DNA of 64,000 bases, from assembly GCA_030151225.1 (NCBI GenBank), contig JASLEG010000068.1, forward strand, positions 62,001 to 126,000, in the 5' to 3' direction. A program made the position numbers and the translations under genes. Shown here in pieces: positions 9,203 to 19,639 of this stretch. The notes under the pieces are model-generated. The model was given only the letters and a program-made list of their open reading frames with translations. It did no database searches and was not told the DNA's origin. This stretch comes from Burkholderia sp. GTDB taxonomy: Bacteria; Pseudomonadota; Gammaproteobacteria; Burkholderiales; Burkholderiaceae. The first letter of the stretch is position 1, and every line of letters begins with the position of its first letter.

Positions 9203-9739
9203 TCAGCGCACGAACTGGTCGACGTAATCGGCACCGAGCCCCACCGCCTCGTAATGCTTGCGGCACATGTCGAGCTTCGTGAACACGTCCTCGAAGCCCA
9301 TGTGCTTGCCCCACGGATCCACGTAGTACATCACGCCGTTGACCTGGAACATCGTGATCATTTCCTCCACGTCGTCGGGCACCACCAGCGTGTGCGTCTC
9401 GCCCGGCGGTTCGAACACGTAGCTGCCCTCGGTCGCGATCCAGTCGTGCTCGAGGTATTGCCAACGGCCTTTCAGCACCAGGCCGTGCACGCCCTGCGGA
9501 TGGCGGTGGCGCGACAGCACGCCGGATTTGCGCACGCGCAGCAGGTTCATCCAGTAACCTTGCGACACGTTCAGGCACAGCGGCCGGAACCACACGTTCT
9601 CGGCCTGCGGCACCCACACGCGCTCGTCGGTCGGAATCGCGTTCGGCACCACGATGTCGGCCAGCGCCTCGGGCGGATTCGGGTATTGATACGGCATCCG
9701 CGCCAGCACGGCGGGATCGGTCGGGCGTTGTTCGCTCAT
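9203..9739 (-). CDS. cupin-domain dioxygenase-like protein
   Basis: A 178-residue single-domain cupin. The metal-binding motif is seen as RHRHPQGVHGLVLKG (H-x-H, with later E and H in EPPGETHTLV), followed by VMYYVDPWGKHMGFED. It resembles the 2,4'-dihydroxyacetophenone dioxygenase-like cupins. That family name covers many proteins of untested activity, so a ring- or C-C-cleaving role is only possible. It is first in the leftward operon; its ATG lies 16 bases from the operator at 9755-9767. Sharing of regulation with the SDR and MFS genes suggests a role in breaking down the imported compound. Confidence 0.85.
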   Translation of the reverse strand: MSEQRPTDPAVLARMPYQYPNPPEALADIVVPNAIPTDERVWVPQAENVWFRPLCLNVSQGYWMNLLRVRKSGVLSRHRHPQGVHGLVLKGRWQYLEHDWIATEGSYVFEPPGETHTLVVPDDVEEMITMFQVNGVMYYVDPWGKHMGFEDVFTKLDMCRKHYEAVGLGADYVDQFVR

Positions 9740-9754
9740 GATCGCTTCCTTTTG

Positions 9755-9787
9755 TCCATATTGTGGATTAAATGTCCTTCTTATGGA
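9755..9787 (-). promoter_or_regulatory. paired operator, leftward promoter
   Basis: Two 13-base half-palindromic sites, TCCATATTGTGGA (9755-9767) and TCCTTCTTATGGA (9775-9787), begin exactly 20 bases apart. They lie just downstream of a predicted -10, where a repressor would block transcription. The first is identical to the site at 10050-10062 of the divergent promoter. An IclR-family binding site is the likely reading because the operon encodes one. Confidence 0.7.
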
Positions 9788-9791
9788 CAGA

Positions 9792-9821
9792 ATTGTTGGA
9801 CCTCGATCGAGATGATGTCAA
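9792..9821 (-). promoter_or_regulatory. predicted promoter of cupin-SDR-iclR operon
   Basis: On the minus strand TTGACA (9821-9816) and AACAAT (9797-9792) are separated by 18 bases. The paired operators follow immediately downstream. Confidence 0.6.
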
Positions 9822-9997
9822 GGCTGAAAATCGGCCCGGCGGCGGCCGCACCACGTTCCCGGTGGCGCGACGCGAGCACGCGTCACGCCTGAAATCAGGC
9901 GGCAATCGATTGAATAAAAACGACTTCCTTGAAATTTCCGAAAAAGGACATCGCCCTGACGCACACGTTTCGTGCCCGTCCTATGGATTTCCCCAGT

Positions 9998-10027
9998 TTG
10001 ACTCGGGTTCGTCGCTATCCAGATAAT
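9998..10027 (+). promoter_or_regulatory. predicted promoter of SDR-MFS genes
   Basis: TTGACT (9998-10003), 18 bases, then GATAAT (10022-10027). This is the same spacing as the divergent promoter, and the operators start two bases after the -10. Confidence 0.6.
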
Positions 10028-10029
10028 TG

Positions 10030-10062
10030 TCCATAATTCGATTCAGTAATCCATATTGTGGA
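10030..10062 (+). promoter_or_regulatory. paired operator, rightward promoter
   Basis: TCCATAATTCGAT (10030-10042) and TCCATATTGTGGA (10050-10062) are again 20 bases apart. The second copy overlaps the proposed GTG start of the SDR gene at 10058. Arrangement and sequence mirror the pair at 9755-9787. Confidence 0.7.
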
Positions 10063-10846
10063 CAAAAACGATCCCGCTACGATCGACCTTCCCCGCGCCG
10101 CGCGCTCTGCCGCCTCCGCCGCGTACGACTTCACGGGCCGCGTGGCCGTGGTCACCGGCGCGACCGGCGGCATCGGCCGCGCGATCCTCGAGCGCTTCGC
10201 CGAAGCCGGTGCCACGGCGGTAAACTGGGATCTCGCGCCCGGCCCGGCCGACGCGACGCGCGCCGCGAGCCAGTGCCGCGTGGACATCGCCGGTCCGGCC
10301 ACCATCGAGCGCGCGCTGGCCGACACGCTCGCGCGCCACGGCCGCATCGACTTCCTGGTCAACAATGCCGGCTACGCGGGTCCGACCGGCCCGCTCGACG
10401 ATTACGACCCGGACGAATGGCAGCGCATCGTGCAGATCAATCTGGTCGGCACGTATCACGCGTGCCGGCTGGTGGTGCCGGCGATGCGCCGCGCGGGCAC
10501 CGGGCGCATCGTCAACATCGCGTCGCTGGCCGGCAAGGAAGGCACGCCGAACGCGTCCGCGTACAGCGCGGCGAAGGCCGGCGTGATCGCCATGACGAAG
10601 TCGCTCGGCAAGGAGCTCGCCACGAGCGGCGTGCTCGTGAACGGCATCGCGCCGGCCGCGGTGGAGACGCCGCTGCTCGCGCAGATGTCGCCGTCGCACG
10701 TGCAGACGATGATCGACAAGAGCCCGATGCAGCGGCTCGGCACCGTGGACGAAGTCGCGCAGCTCGCGCTGTGGCTGAGCTCGGATTCGTGCACGTTCAG
10801 CACCGGCGCGATCTTCGACCTGTCGGGCGGGCGCGCCACCTACTGA
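10058..10846 (+). CDS. SDR-family dehydrogenase
   Basis: A 262-residue short-chain dehydrogenase. TGATGGIG is the nucleotide-binding glycine motif (residues about 35-42), NNAGYAG follows, and YSAAKAGV carries the catalytic Tyr/Lys. The C-terminus is LSGGRATY. The GTG at 10058 gives a 28-residue N-terminal extension before the Rossmann strand; it lies inside the operator and has no Shine-Dalgarno, so a later start is possible, though none is better supported. The MFS gene follows after 85 bases. It is co-regulated with the cupin and the other SDR, and probably oxidises the compound brought in by the MFS protein. Confidence 0.9.
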   Translation: MDKNDPATIDLPRAARSAASAAYDFTGRVAVVTGATGGIGRAILERFAEAGATAVNWDLAPGPADATRAASQCRVDIAGPATIERALADTLARHGRIDFLVNNAGYAGPTGPLDDYDPDEWQRIVQINLVGTYHACRLVVPAMRRAGTGRIVNIASLAGKEGTPNASAYSAAKAGVIAMTKSLGKELATSGVLVNGIAPAAVETPLLAQMSPSHVQTMIDKSPMQRLGTVDEVAQLALWLSSDSCTFSTGAIFDLSGGRATY

Positions 10847-10931
10847 CGCAACCGCCCCGCTCGCCTCGTGCCACCGACCCCATGACAACCCGATCCCGGC
10901 CCGACCGGATTCCCCCGCTGGAGACTCACCC

Positions 10932-12233
10932 ATGCTTCAGAAATCGAAGCGCCTGAAACGCACGCAGATCATCGCGGTGCTCTTTCTCACGATCGCAGGC
11001 GTCGTCAACTACCTCGACCGCACCACGCTGTCGATCGCCAATCACTCGGTCAGCGAGGAGCTGCACCTGTCGGGCGCGCAGATCGGCCTGCTGCTGTCGG
11101 CGTTCTCGCTCGCCTACGCGTTCGCGCAGTTGCCGGTGGGCGCGATGCTCGATCGCTTCGGCTCGCGCGTGATGCTCGGCCTCGGCATGTTGGTGTGGTC
11201 GGTCGCGCAGATGGCGGGCGGCTTCATCCAGTCGCTGAACCACTTCCTGTTCGCGCGCACGGTGCTCGGCATCGCCGAGGCGCCGCTGTTCCCGGCCGGC
11301 GCGAAGGTGGTGAACGAATGGTTCGCGATGCATGAACGCGGCGGCCCCACCGGCACCTTCATCGCGTCCTCCACGATCGCGCCGATGATCGCGCCGCCGC
11401 TGCTGACGGTGCTCATGCTGTCGTTCGGCTGGCGCACGATGTTCGTGATCATGGGCGTGCTCGGCGTGATGGTGTCGGTGGGCTGGTACCTCGTCTATCG
11501 CAACCGCTCGGAAGTGGAACTGAGCGCCGAGGAAACCGCCTATCTGGACCAGAACGCCAACACCGAGACGCGCCCGAAGGGCCTGAGCTTCGCCGAGTGG
11601 GCCGCGCTCTTCAGGCTGCGCAACACCTGGGGCATGATCTTCGGCTTCATGGGCGTGATCTACATGGTGTGGCTGTACCTGACCTGGCTGCCCGGCTATC
11701 TCGAGCACGAGCGGCACCTGAGCATCGCGAAGACGGGCTGGCTCGTGTCGATCCCCTACATCTTCGGCACGCTCGGCATGGGCGGCAGCGGCCATATCGC
11801 CGACTACCTGCTCAAGCGCGGCATGGCGCCGATCCGCAGCCGCAAGTGGCCGGTGTGCATCGGCCTGGTGGGCGCGGCCGCGTTCACGGTACCGGCCGCG
11901 TACACGCCGAGCACCACGATGGCGATCGTCTACGTGTCGCTGGCGATGTTCTTCGTGAACCTGTCGAGCGGCAGCGCGTGGGCGCTCGTGACGGTGGCCG
12001 CGCCGCGCCATCTGGTGGCCTCGCTCGGCAGCATGCAGAACTTCGGCGGCTATTTCGGCGGCTCGTTCGCGCCGGTCATCACCGGCATCGTGGTGGACCG
12101 CACGCATTCGTTCGTCGATGCGCTGCTGATCAGCGCGGCCGTGGCGTTCGCGGCGGCGCTCGTCTACCTGTTCGTGGTCAGGGAAGTTGCGCCGGCAACG
12201 AATTCGGCATCGATCGACACGAAGACGACCTGA
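10932..12233 (+). CDS. MFS transporter, anion/sugar-acid type
   Basis: A 433-residue, 12-helix major facilitator. NYLDRTTLSIA in helix 1 and the loop sequence GAMLDRFGSR between helices 2 and 3 are typical of the anion:cation symporter (ACS) branch, whose members import hexuronates, galactonate and aromatic acids. WLPGYLEHERHLS at the start of the second half also fits. GGAG lies 10 bases before the ATG. As the last gene behind the IclR-type promoter, it most likely imports the substrate of this locus; a carboxylated sugar or aromatic acid is a reasonable guess. Confidence 0.92.
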   Translation: MLQKSKRLKRTQIIAVLFLTIAGVVNYLDRTTLSIANHSVSEELHLSGAQIGLLLSAFSLAYAFAQLPVGAMLDRFGSRVMLGLGMLVWSVAQMAGGFIQSLNHFLFARTVLGIAEAPLFPAGAKVVNEWFAMHERGGPTGTFIASSTIAPMIAPPLLTVLMLSFGWRTMFVIMGVLGVMVSVGWYLVYRNRSEVELSAEETAYLDQNANTETRPKGLSFAEWAALFRLRNTWGMIFGFMGVIYMVWLYLTWLPGYLEHERHLSIAKTGWLVSIPYIFGTLGMGGSGHIADYLLKRGMAPIRSRKWPVCIGLVGAAAFTVPAAYTPSTTMAIVYVSLAMFFVNLSSGSAWALVTVAAPRHLVASLGSMQNFGGYFGGSFAPVITGIVVDRTHSFVDALLISAAVAFAAALVYLFVVREVAPATNSASIDTKTT

Positions 12234-12254
12234 GCCGGCCCCGGCACGTGCCGC

Positions 12255-12315
12255 TTCGCACCGGACGACGCCGCTTCGCATGCGCATTGTGTTTGCAGCA
12301 CGGCGAGATTACCGT
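12255..12315 (+). promoter_or_regulatory. hrpII box and -10 (HrpB-type promoter)
   Basis: TTCG (12255-12258), 16 bases, TTCG (12275-12278), then 31 bases and TACCGT (12310-12315). The published hrpII/PIP-like promoter of Ralstonia and related Burkholderia is TTCG-N16-TTCG-N30-32-YANNNT, and this matches in every position. It precedes the ATG at 12369 by 53 bases. The match predicts activation by an HrpB-type AraC regulator together with type III secretion. Confidence 0.75.
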
Positions 12316-12368
12316 TCCGTGACAAAGGTCCGGCGTGTGCCTGCGCCGTGCAATCTCGGGACTACAAC

Positions 12369-14213
12369 ATGCTGAGCAACGTCAATTCGGGGAATCGGAT
12401 CGGGCAACCGTCCGCCACCGACACCAGCAGCACACCGGCCGAACAGCCGGCACCGTCCACCGGCGAGGCGCGCCAGTCGTCGACGAACCACGCACTCTCG
12501 GGGTTGACGCCCGCCAACGAGCGTAGCAGCGCACCGCAGATCACGGCACGATCGGGCGGCGACACGGCCGGCGGCTCGAGCACCGCGACCACAAGCCCGC
12601 CGCCGATCCCGGCGCGTTCGCCGCTGCGGCCGCCGCCCCCGCCGCGCGCCAGCACGAGCGGGACGAGTGGCACGAGCACCAGCAGCACGCCGTCGATGCC
12701 CACCCGCCCGCAGCCGGCCCACACCACCGCGCACTCGCCGCTGGCACCGCCGCCGCGCAACCCCGCGCGCCTGCTCGCCAATCGCCCGCCGCCGCGCAGT
12801 CCGCGTCGCCTGCACGCCTCGGGCTCGCAGCATCGCGACGGCACCGCTGCGCTCCACGGCTCGCACGACGGCAACGACATCGAACTCGACGCCCTGCCGC
12901 CGCCGCTCCAGATCCCGCACCCGCTGCAGCTCGCGGAAACCAGCACGCCGCCCACGCCGCCACTCGGCCAGCAGTCGCACGAGCAGCTCGCCAGCATGGC
13001 GCTGACGGGCCGCATGATGGTGATGCCGACGATCCAGGAGCAGGACGAGCGGATCGCCGACACACAGCTGCAGATCGCGCAGATCGACGTGCCGCCGCCG
13101 AGCGACGCGGAAATGCAGGCCGTGGGCGAGCTCGTGGATCAGCTCCCCACGCCGGACCTGCACGACCCGCAGCAGCGCGCGATGCACGAGGCCGTCACGC
13201 AGTTCCTCACCGATCTCGTGAGCCGCATCGCGCATCAGCAGATCGGCGGCGTGAGCCTGTCCGACGTGGCGAGCAACAACTTCGACAACACCTATGCGAA
13301 GGGCCTCGCCTCGATCGCGAACTCGGTGGTGGCGCGCGCGGCATCGGTGTACGTACCGACGCTGGGCCGCCAGCTCGCCGGCCAGCGCTTCGCCGAGGGC
13401 ATGAACCACCAGAACTGGTCGAACGAGGCGCGCACCGCGTTCGGCACGGCCGTCACCTTCGTGCCGATCGCGCTGCTGCTGGCCGGTGCCGCGCGCGATG
13501 CGAAGAACGGCGTGGCCACCAACACCAGCCAGATCTCGCGCTACGCGCTGGCCGCGATCGGCGGCACCATGATGATCGCGGGCCTCGGCACCGGCGCGAT
13601 GGCCGGCGCGGCCGCGAGCCTCGGCGCCTACGTGCTGTACTGCGCGATGCGCGACAGCGTGCAGACGGTGGTCAAGCTCGGCGCGAAGGAACCGAAGCAG
13701 CCCGCGCCGATCCAGTCCTTCGCGACCGGCAGCGCGTATTCGGTGGATCAGATGGCGACCGGCAGCGGCATGTCCTACACGGCCACGCCGTCGGGCGCGG
13801 GCGCGGCCGGCGAGCCGCTGCAGAGCGGCCACGGCGCGGAGCGCGCCGGCTACAACATGGGCGGCGAGGTGATGGACGACATGGTGTCGGCCGCCATCAC
13901 GCAGCGCGGCATGCCGCAGCTCACGCTCGGCGCCCAGATCCCGAGCATGAAGGATCTGGCCGACACGGTGACGGGCGCGTTCCCGGGCCGGGCCACGCTG
14001 TTTACGGCCAGCACGCTGCTCTCGCAGATGGTGGCCGAGCACATGACGAGCGCGAGCCCGTCGACGCAGACCAACATCAACAACCTCAGCGTGGCGCTGA
14101 TGCTGGGCCTGCTGCTGTACACGCCGTTCGCGCAGATGGGCAACACCAAGGCGGCCACGCCCGCCGAGCCGCGCATCGCCGAGGTACCCGACGATCCGAC
14201 CGCGCGCGTCTGA
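12369..14213 (+). CDS. candidate type III secreted effector
   Basis: A 614-residue protein with ATG at 12369; an upstream GTG at 12348 would add seven residues. Residues 1-190 are disordered and rich in Ser, Thr, Pro and Arg, with runs such as SPLRPPPPP and TSGTSGTSTSSTPS, and no Sec signal. Residues about 200-300 are acidic and helical (IQEQDERIADTQLQIAQIDV). The C-terminal half has hydrophobic helices: AFGTAVTFVPIALLLAGAA (about 357-375), AAIGGTMMIAGLGTGAMAG, and VALMLGLLLYTPF near the end. I recognise no domain. The hrpII promoter and the N-terminal composition are the grounds for calling it an effector; the hydrophobic helices suggest insertion in a host membrane or a translocator-like role. 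Confidence 0.7.
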   Translation: MLSNVNSGNRIGQPSATDTSSTPAEQPAPSTGEARQSSTNHALSGLTPANERSSAPQITARSGGDTAGGSSTATTSPPPIPARSPLRPPPPPRASTSGTSGTSTSSTPSMPTRPQPAHTTAHSPLAPPPRNPARLLANRPPPRSPRRLHASGSQHRDGTAALHGSHDGNDIELDALPPPLQIPHPLQLAETSTPPTPPLGQQSHEQLASMALTGRMMVMPTIQEQDERIADTQLQIAQIDVPPPSDAEMQAVGELVDQLPTPDLHDPQQRAMHEAVTQFLTDLVSRIAHQQIGGVSLSDVASNNFDNTYAKGLASIANSVVARAASVYVPTLGRQLAGQRFAEGMNHQNWSNEARTAFGTAVTFVPIALLLAGAARDAKNGVATNTSQISRYALAAIGGTMMIAGLGTGAMAGAAASLGAYVLYCAMRDSVQTVVKLGAKEPKQPAPIQSFATGSAYSVDQMATGSGMSYTATPSGAGAAGEPLQSGHGAERAGYNMGGEVMDDMVSAAITQRGMPQLTLGAQIPSMKDLADTVTGAFPGRATLFTASTLLSQMVAEHMTSASPSTQTNINNLSVALMLGLLLYTPFAQMGNTKAATPAEPRIAEVPDDPTARV

Positions 14214-14222
14214 GCGCGGCGA

Positions 14223-15973
<1,751 letters not shown>

Positions 15974-15977
<4 letters not shown>

Positions 15978-16849
15978 CGTGCCCGCCCTCCATGCCGGCG
16001 CGCCAGCGCCTTGCCGATCACCGTGAAGGCCATCACCGTCAGCGTGATGGCCGCGCCCGGAAACACGCTCGGCCACCACGCCACGCGCAGCACGTCGCGC
16101 CCCTCGGCCAGCATCACGCCCCATTCGGGCGTGGGCGGTTGCGGGCCGAGGCCGAGGAAGCTGAGTCCCGACACGGCCAGGATCGCGCTGCCGATGTCGA
16201 TGGTGGCGATCACCGGAATCGCGGCCAGCACGTTCGGCAGCACGTGGCGGAAGAACACCCGCGTGCGCGAATAGCCGTAGAGGCAGGCGTGGCTGACGTA
16301 GTCGGCACGGCGCACGCCGAGCGTCTGCGCGCGCAGCACGCGGCCGAACTTCGGGATGCCGGCGATGCCGACCGCCACCGCGATGTTGACGATGCCCTGC
16401 CCGGCGAACGACACCACGAACAGCGACAGCAGGATCGGCGGGAACGCGGACAGCACGTCGAACACGCGCGAGGCGCCCTCGTCGAGCGCGCGCGGGCCGA
16501 GCCCGGCCGCGAGCCCCACCACCAGCCCGATCAGCAGGCTCACGCCCATGCTGGCCAGCCCGATCACGAGCGAATAGCGCGCGCCGTACAGCACGCGCGA
16601 GAGCACGTCGCGGCCGATCCGGTCGGTGCCGAACGGGTGCCCGGCGCCGGGCGGCTGCATCGCGTGCGCCACGTCGCTGACGAGCGGGTCGTGGCGCGTG
16701 AACGCCTGTGGAAACGCCAGCGCCACGGCCAGCAACACCAGGAACGCCGCCGCCGCCCACAGCGCGAGCGGCGGCAGCCGGCGACGACGTGCGGCGCGCG
16801 GCACCGCGGAAGCCGGCGCGGCGGCCGGCAGGATGGACAGATCGCTCAT
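15974..16849 (-). CDS. dipeptide/nickel-type ABC permease (DppC-like)
   Basis: A 291-residue inner-membrane permease with six predicted helices. The N-terminal helix and the DPLVSDVAHAMQPPGAGHPFGTD-type region (HPFGTDRIGRDVLSRVLYG) are hallmarks of DppC/OppC. The EAA-like loop is at RAQTLGVRRADYVSHA. GLSFLGLGPQPPTPEWG near the end is also typical. ATGA overlaps join it to the genes on both sides, so translation is coupled. It would pair with the DppB-like protein at 16846-17775. Confidence 0.93.
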
Positions 16850-17775
16850 GACTTGCGCAGCCTCGGATCGATGAACAGGTAGGCGACGTCGAGCAGGGTC
16901 GAGATCGCGACGTGCACGAACGCGGCCAGCAGCACCACCGCCAGCACCACCGGCACGTCCTGCGACGTGACGGCGTCCAGCGTGATGCTGCCGAGCCCCG
17001 GCCGGCCGAACATCTTCTCGGTGATCACCGCGCCGCCGAGCAGGCCGCCGATCAGCCAGCCGCCGAGCGTGATCACCGGCAGCAGCGCGTGGCGCAGCAG
17101 ATGGCCCGCGCGCAGCCCCCACGCGGACACGCCGCGCGCCCGCACGGTGGTCACGAACGGCCGCTCCCAGGCCGCATCGAGCGCCTCGCGCATCACCTGG
17201 GACAGCACGCCCGCGGTCGGCAGCGCCAGCGTGACGGCCGGCAGCACGAGCGAGCGCCAGCTGCCGCCGCCCGACACCGGGAACCAGCGGAAATGGAACG
17301 AGAACGCGATCAGCAGCAGCATGCCGAGCCAGAACACCGGCATCGACGTGAACGCGAGCTCGGTGCCCGACGCCGCGCGCCGCAGCCATGCGCCGCCGCC
17401 GTCCTGCGCGCCGGCCGTGACGGTGGCCGCGCCCAGCGCGAGCCCGATCGCCAGCAGCCCGGCCGCGCCGGCCAGCTGCGCGGTGGGCCACAGCTGGCTC
17501 ACGACCACAGCCGCCACCGGCTGCTGCATCACGAACGAGGTGCCGAGATCGCCGTGCGCGAGCCGCAGCAGGAACTGCCCGTACTGATAAGGCAGGCTGT
17601 GGTTCAGCCCCCACTGCGCGGCGATCGCCTCGCGCAGGCCCGGATAGGTCAGATCGCCGGCGAGGATGTCCTCGATGCGCCCGGGCAGCGCGTGGATCGT
17701 CACGAATGCGGCGGTGGCGGCGAGCCACAGCACCACGAGGCCGGTACCAAGACGGGTGCCGATCTGTCCGAGCAT
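16846..17775 (-). CDS. dipeptide/nickel-type ABC permease (DppB-like)
   Basis: A 309-residue permease with six helices. TLPGRIEDIL-type loop (ALPGRIEDILAGD), GLNHSLPYQYGQFL and GDLGTSFVMQQPV are the periplasmic-loop motifs of DppB/OppB. The EAA loop is VMREALDAAWERPFVTTVRARG. GGAVITEKMFGRPGLG precedes the last helices. It follows the binding-protein gene with one base between stop and start and overlaps the next permease by four bases. Confidence 0.94.
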   Translation of the reverse strand: MLGQIGTRLGTGLVVLWLAATAAFVTIHALPGRIEDILAGDLTYPGLREAIAAQWGLNHSLPYQYGQFLLRLAHGDLGTSFVMQQPVAAVVVSQLWPTAQLAGAAGLLAIGLALGAATVTAGAQDGGGAWLRRAASGTELAFTSMPVFWLGMLLLIAFSFHFRWFPVSGGGSWRSLVLPAVTLALPTAGVLSQVMREALDAAWERPFVTTVRARGVSAWGLRAGHLLRHALLPVITLGGWLIGGLLGGAVITEKMFGRPGLGSITLDAVTSQDVPVVLAVVLLAAFVHVAISTLLDVAYLFIDPRLRKS

Positions 17776-17776
17776 G

Positions 17777-19513
17777 TCAGGCTCCCTTGCCGCCGGCCTT
17801 GTCGATCCACAGCTCGTAGGCGCTGTTCGGCCCGTCGAGTTCGGGCTCGAAACCGACGCCGTGCACGCTCGACTTCGCGGCGATGTGATACGCCGGCGCG
17901 AACAGCGGCACGATGTAGCCCTGATCGACGGCGCGCTGCTGGATCTGCGCGAGCAGCCTGCGGCGCGCGTCGCCCACCGGCAGCAGGCGCGCGCGGTTGA
18001 TGTCGCCGGTCAGCGCGCGGTCCGATTTCGGGATCGCGTTGTACAGGAAGCCCTGATCGCCGAGCATGTCCCACAGCTCCATCGCCACGTCCGACGGGTT
18101 GTCGGTATTCGGGTAGATGTACCAGACGCCGGTCGCCTTCTGGTTCGCGAAATCGCCGGCCGTGATGATGTGCAGCTTCAGGTCGAAGCCGAGGTTCTGG
18201 CGCAGCGCCGACTGGATCGCGCGGATCAGCACGTCGCGGCTGTCGCGCACGTACGGCTGCGGATAGCCGACCTCGATCGTCAGGCGCTTGCCGTCCCGGG
18301 TACGGAAGCCGTCGGCGTCGCGCCCGGTCCAGCCGGCCTCGTCGAGCAGCTTGTTGGCGCCGGCCACGTCGTTGCCCCAGGTGCCCTTGAGCGCCGCGTT
18401 GGTGTCGGGGTTGTCGGGCCCGATGTTCGACCAGGCGCGCCGCACCGTGCCCAGATACACGCTCTTCACGATGCCGTCGAGATCGAAGCCGTCGCGCAGC
18501 GCGCGGCGCACCCGCACGTCGTCGGCCGGCGCGACGGTGTAGTTGACGTTGAGCGTGAACGAGGTGGTGGCCGACGGCCCCGTGTAGTAGCCGTAACCGT
18601 CCGCGCCGTCGAACACCGGCGCGTCGGTCGGCTGCACGCCCTCGATCATGTCGACCTGGCCCGAGCTCAGCGCGCCGGTGCGCACCGCGGCCTCGGGCAG
18701 GAAGCGGTAGACCACGCGGTCCAGATACGCCGGCCCCTGATGCAGGGCGCGGCCCGAAGCCCACTGGTAATCGGGGTTGCGGGTGAAGGTGGCGGACTGG
18801 CCGCGCTGGTACGCGCCGAACACGAACGGACCGGTGCCCACCAGCGCCGGGCCGCCCGCGCACAGGTCGGCGGCGGCCTTCAGCGCCTTCGGCGAGATGA
18901 AGCCGAGCTTCACGCTCGACAGCGATTCGAGCGTCGTGGAATCGGGCTGCTTCATGACCAGCTTCACCACGTAGGGCGACACCACCTCCGCGTGATCGAA
19001 ATGCACCAGCAGCGAGGACGAGGCCGAGGTGGTGGCGGTGTTGGCGAGAATGTAGTCGAAGTTGGCCTTCACCGCGGCGGCATCGAATTTCGTGCCGTCG
19101 CTGAAGTGCACGTCGTCGCGCAGGTCGAAGGTGTAGCGCTTGCCGTCCTCGGACACGCTCCACGACCTGGCGAGCCACGGCGCATAGGTGCCGTCGGCGC
19201 GCTTGTCGATCAGCGAGTCGATCACGTTGCGGATCACCCAGAATGCGTTCTGCTGCGACGCGCGGTGCGGATCGAAGCAGGCCGGCTCGGTGGTCACGCC
19301 CCAGGTGAGCGTACCGCCCGATACGGGTTTGGCCGCGGCCTGCTTCGCCGCATCCGGCGCGCTGCCGGAGCTGGCGCCGGAATCGGGCCTGGAGTCGGGC
19401 CCCGACTTGCCGCAGCCCGCGAGCAGGAAGGCGGCGGCCACCGCGAGCGAGAGCGGCGCCAGCGCGCGGCGCGCCGGCCGGACGGCATGGAATGGTGATG
19501 CGTAGCGAATCAT
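17777..19513 (-). CDS. ABC solute-binding lipoprotein, family 5
   Basis: A 578-residue binding protein of the DppA/OppA (family 5) type. Start 19513 gives a lipoprotein signal with lipobox LLAGC near residue 28; a longer frame would bury it. GTLTWGVTTEPACFDPHRAS opens the mature domain, and YTFDLRDDVHFSDGTKFDA is the family signature. The protein would capture the solute in the periplasm and set the specificity of the importer. Binding-pocket residues do not let me choose among peptides, glutathione, nickel chelates or opines. It is the first gene of the operon. Confidence 0.93.
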   Translation of the reverse strand: MIRYASPFHAVRPARRALAPLSLAVAAAFLLAGCGKSGPDSRPDSGASSGSAPDAAKQAAAKPVSGGTLTWGVTTEPACFDPHRASQQNAFWVIRNVIDSLIDKRADGTYAPWLARSWSVSEDGKRYTFDLRDDVHFSDGTKFDAAAVKANFDYILANTATTSASSSLLVHFDHAEVVSPYVVKLVMKQPDSTTLESLSSVKLGFISPKALKAAADLCAGGPALVGTGPFVFGAYQRGQSATFTRNPDYQWASGRALHQGPAYLDRVVYRFLPEAAVRTGALSSGQVDMIEGVQPTDAPVFDGADGYGYYTGPSATTSFTLNVNYTVAPADDVRVRRALRDGFDLDGIVKSVYLGTVRRAWSNIGPDNPDTNAALKGTWGNDVAGANKLLDEAGWTGRDADGFRTRDGKRLTIEVGYPQPYVRDSRDVLIRAIQSALRQNLGFDLKLHIITAGDFANQKATGVWYIYPNTDNPSDVAMELWDMLGDQGFLYNAIPKSDRALTGDINRARLLPVGDARRRLLAQIQQRAVDQGYIVPLFAPAYHIAAKSSVHGVGFEPELDGPNSAYELWIDKAGGKGA

Positions 19514-19639
19514 GCGAGCGTTTCCCCGAACAGAGCACGCAAGCGTAAATTCGCCGGTCCGCGCGGGCCAACCAAGCATTGCTGCTAAGGATATGGCCGC
19601 CGCGCTTCGAATCTTCGCAGCGGCGGCCGCGGCGGCACC

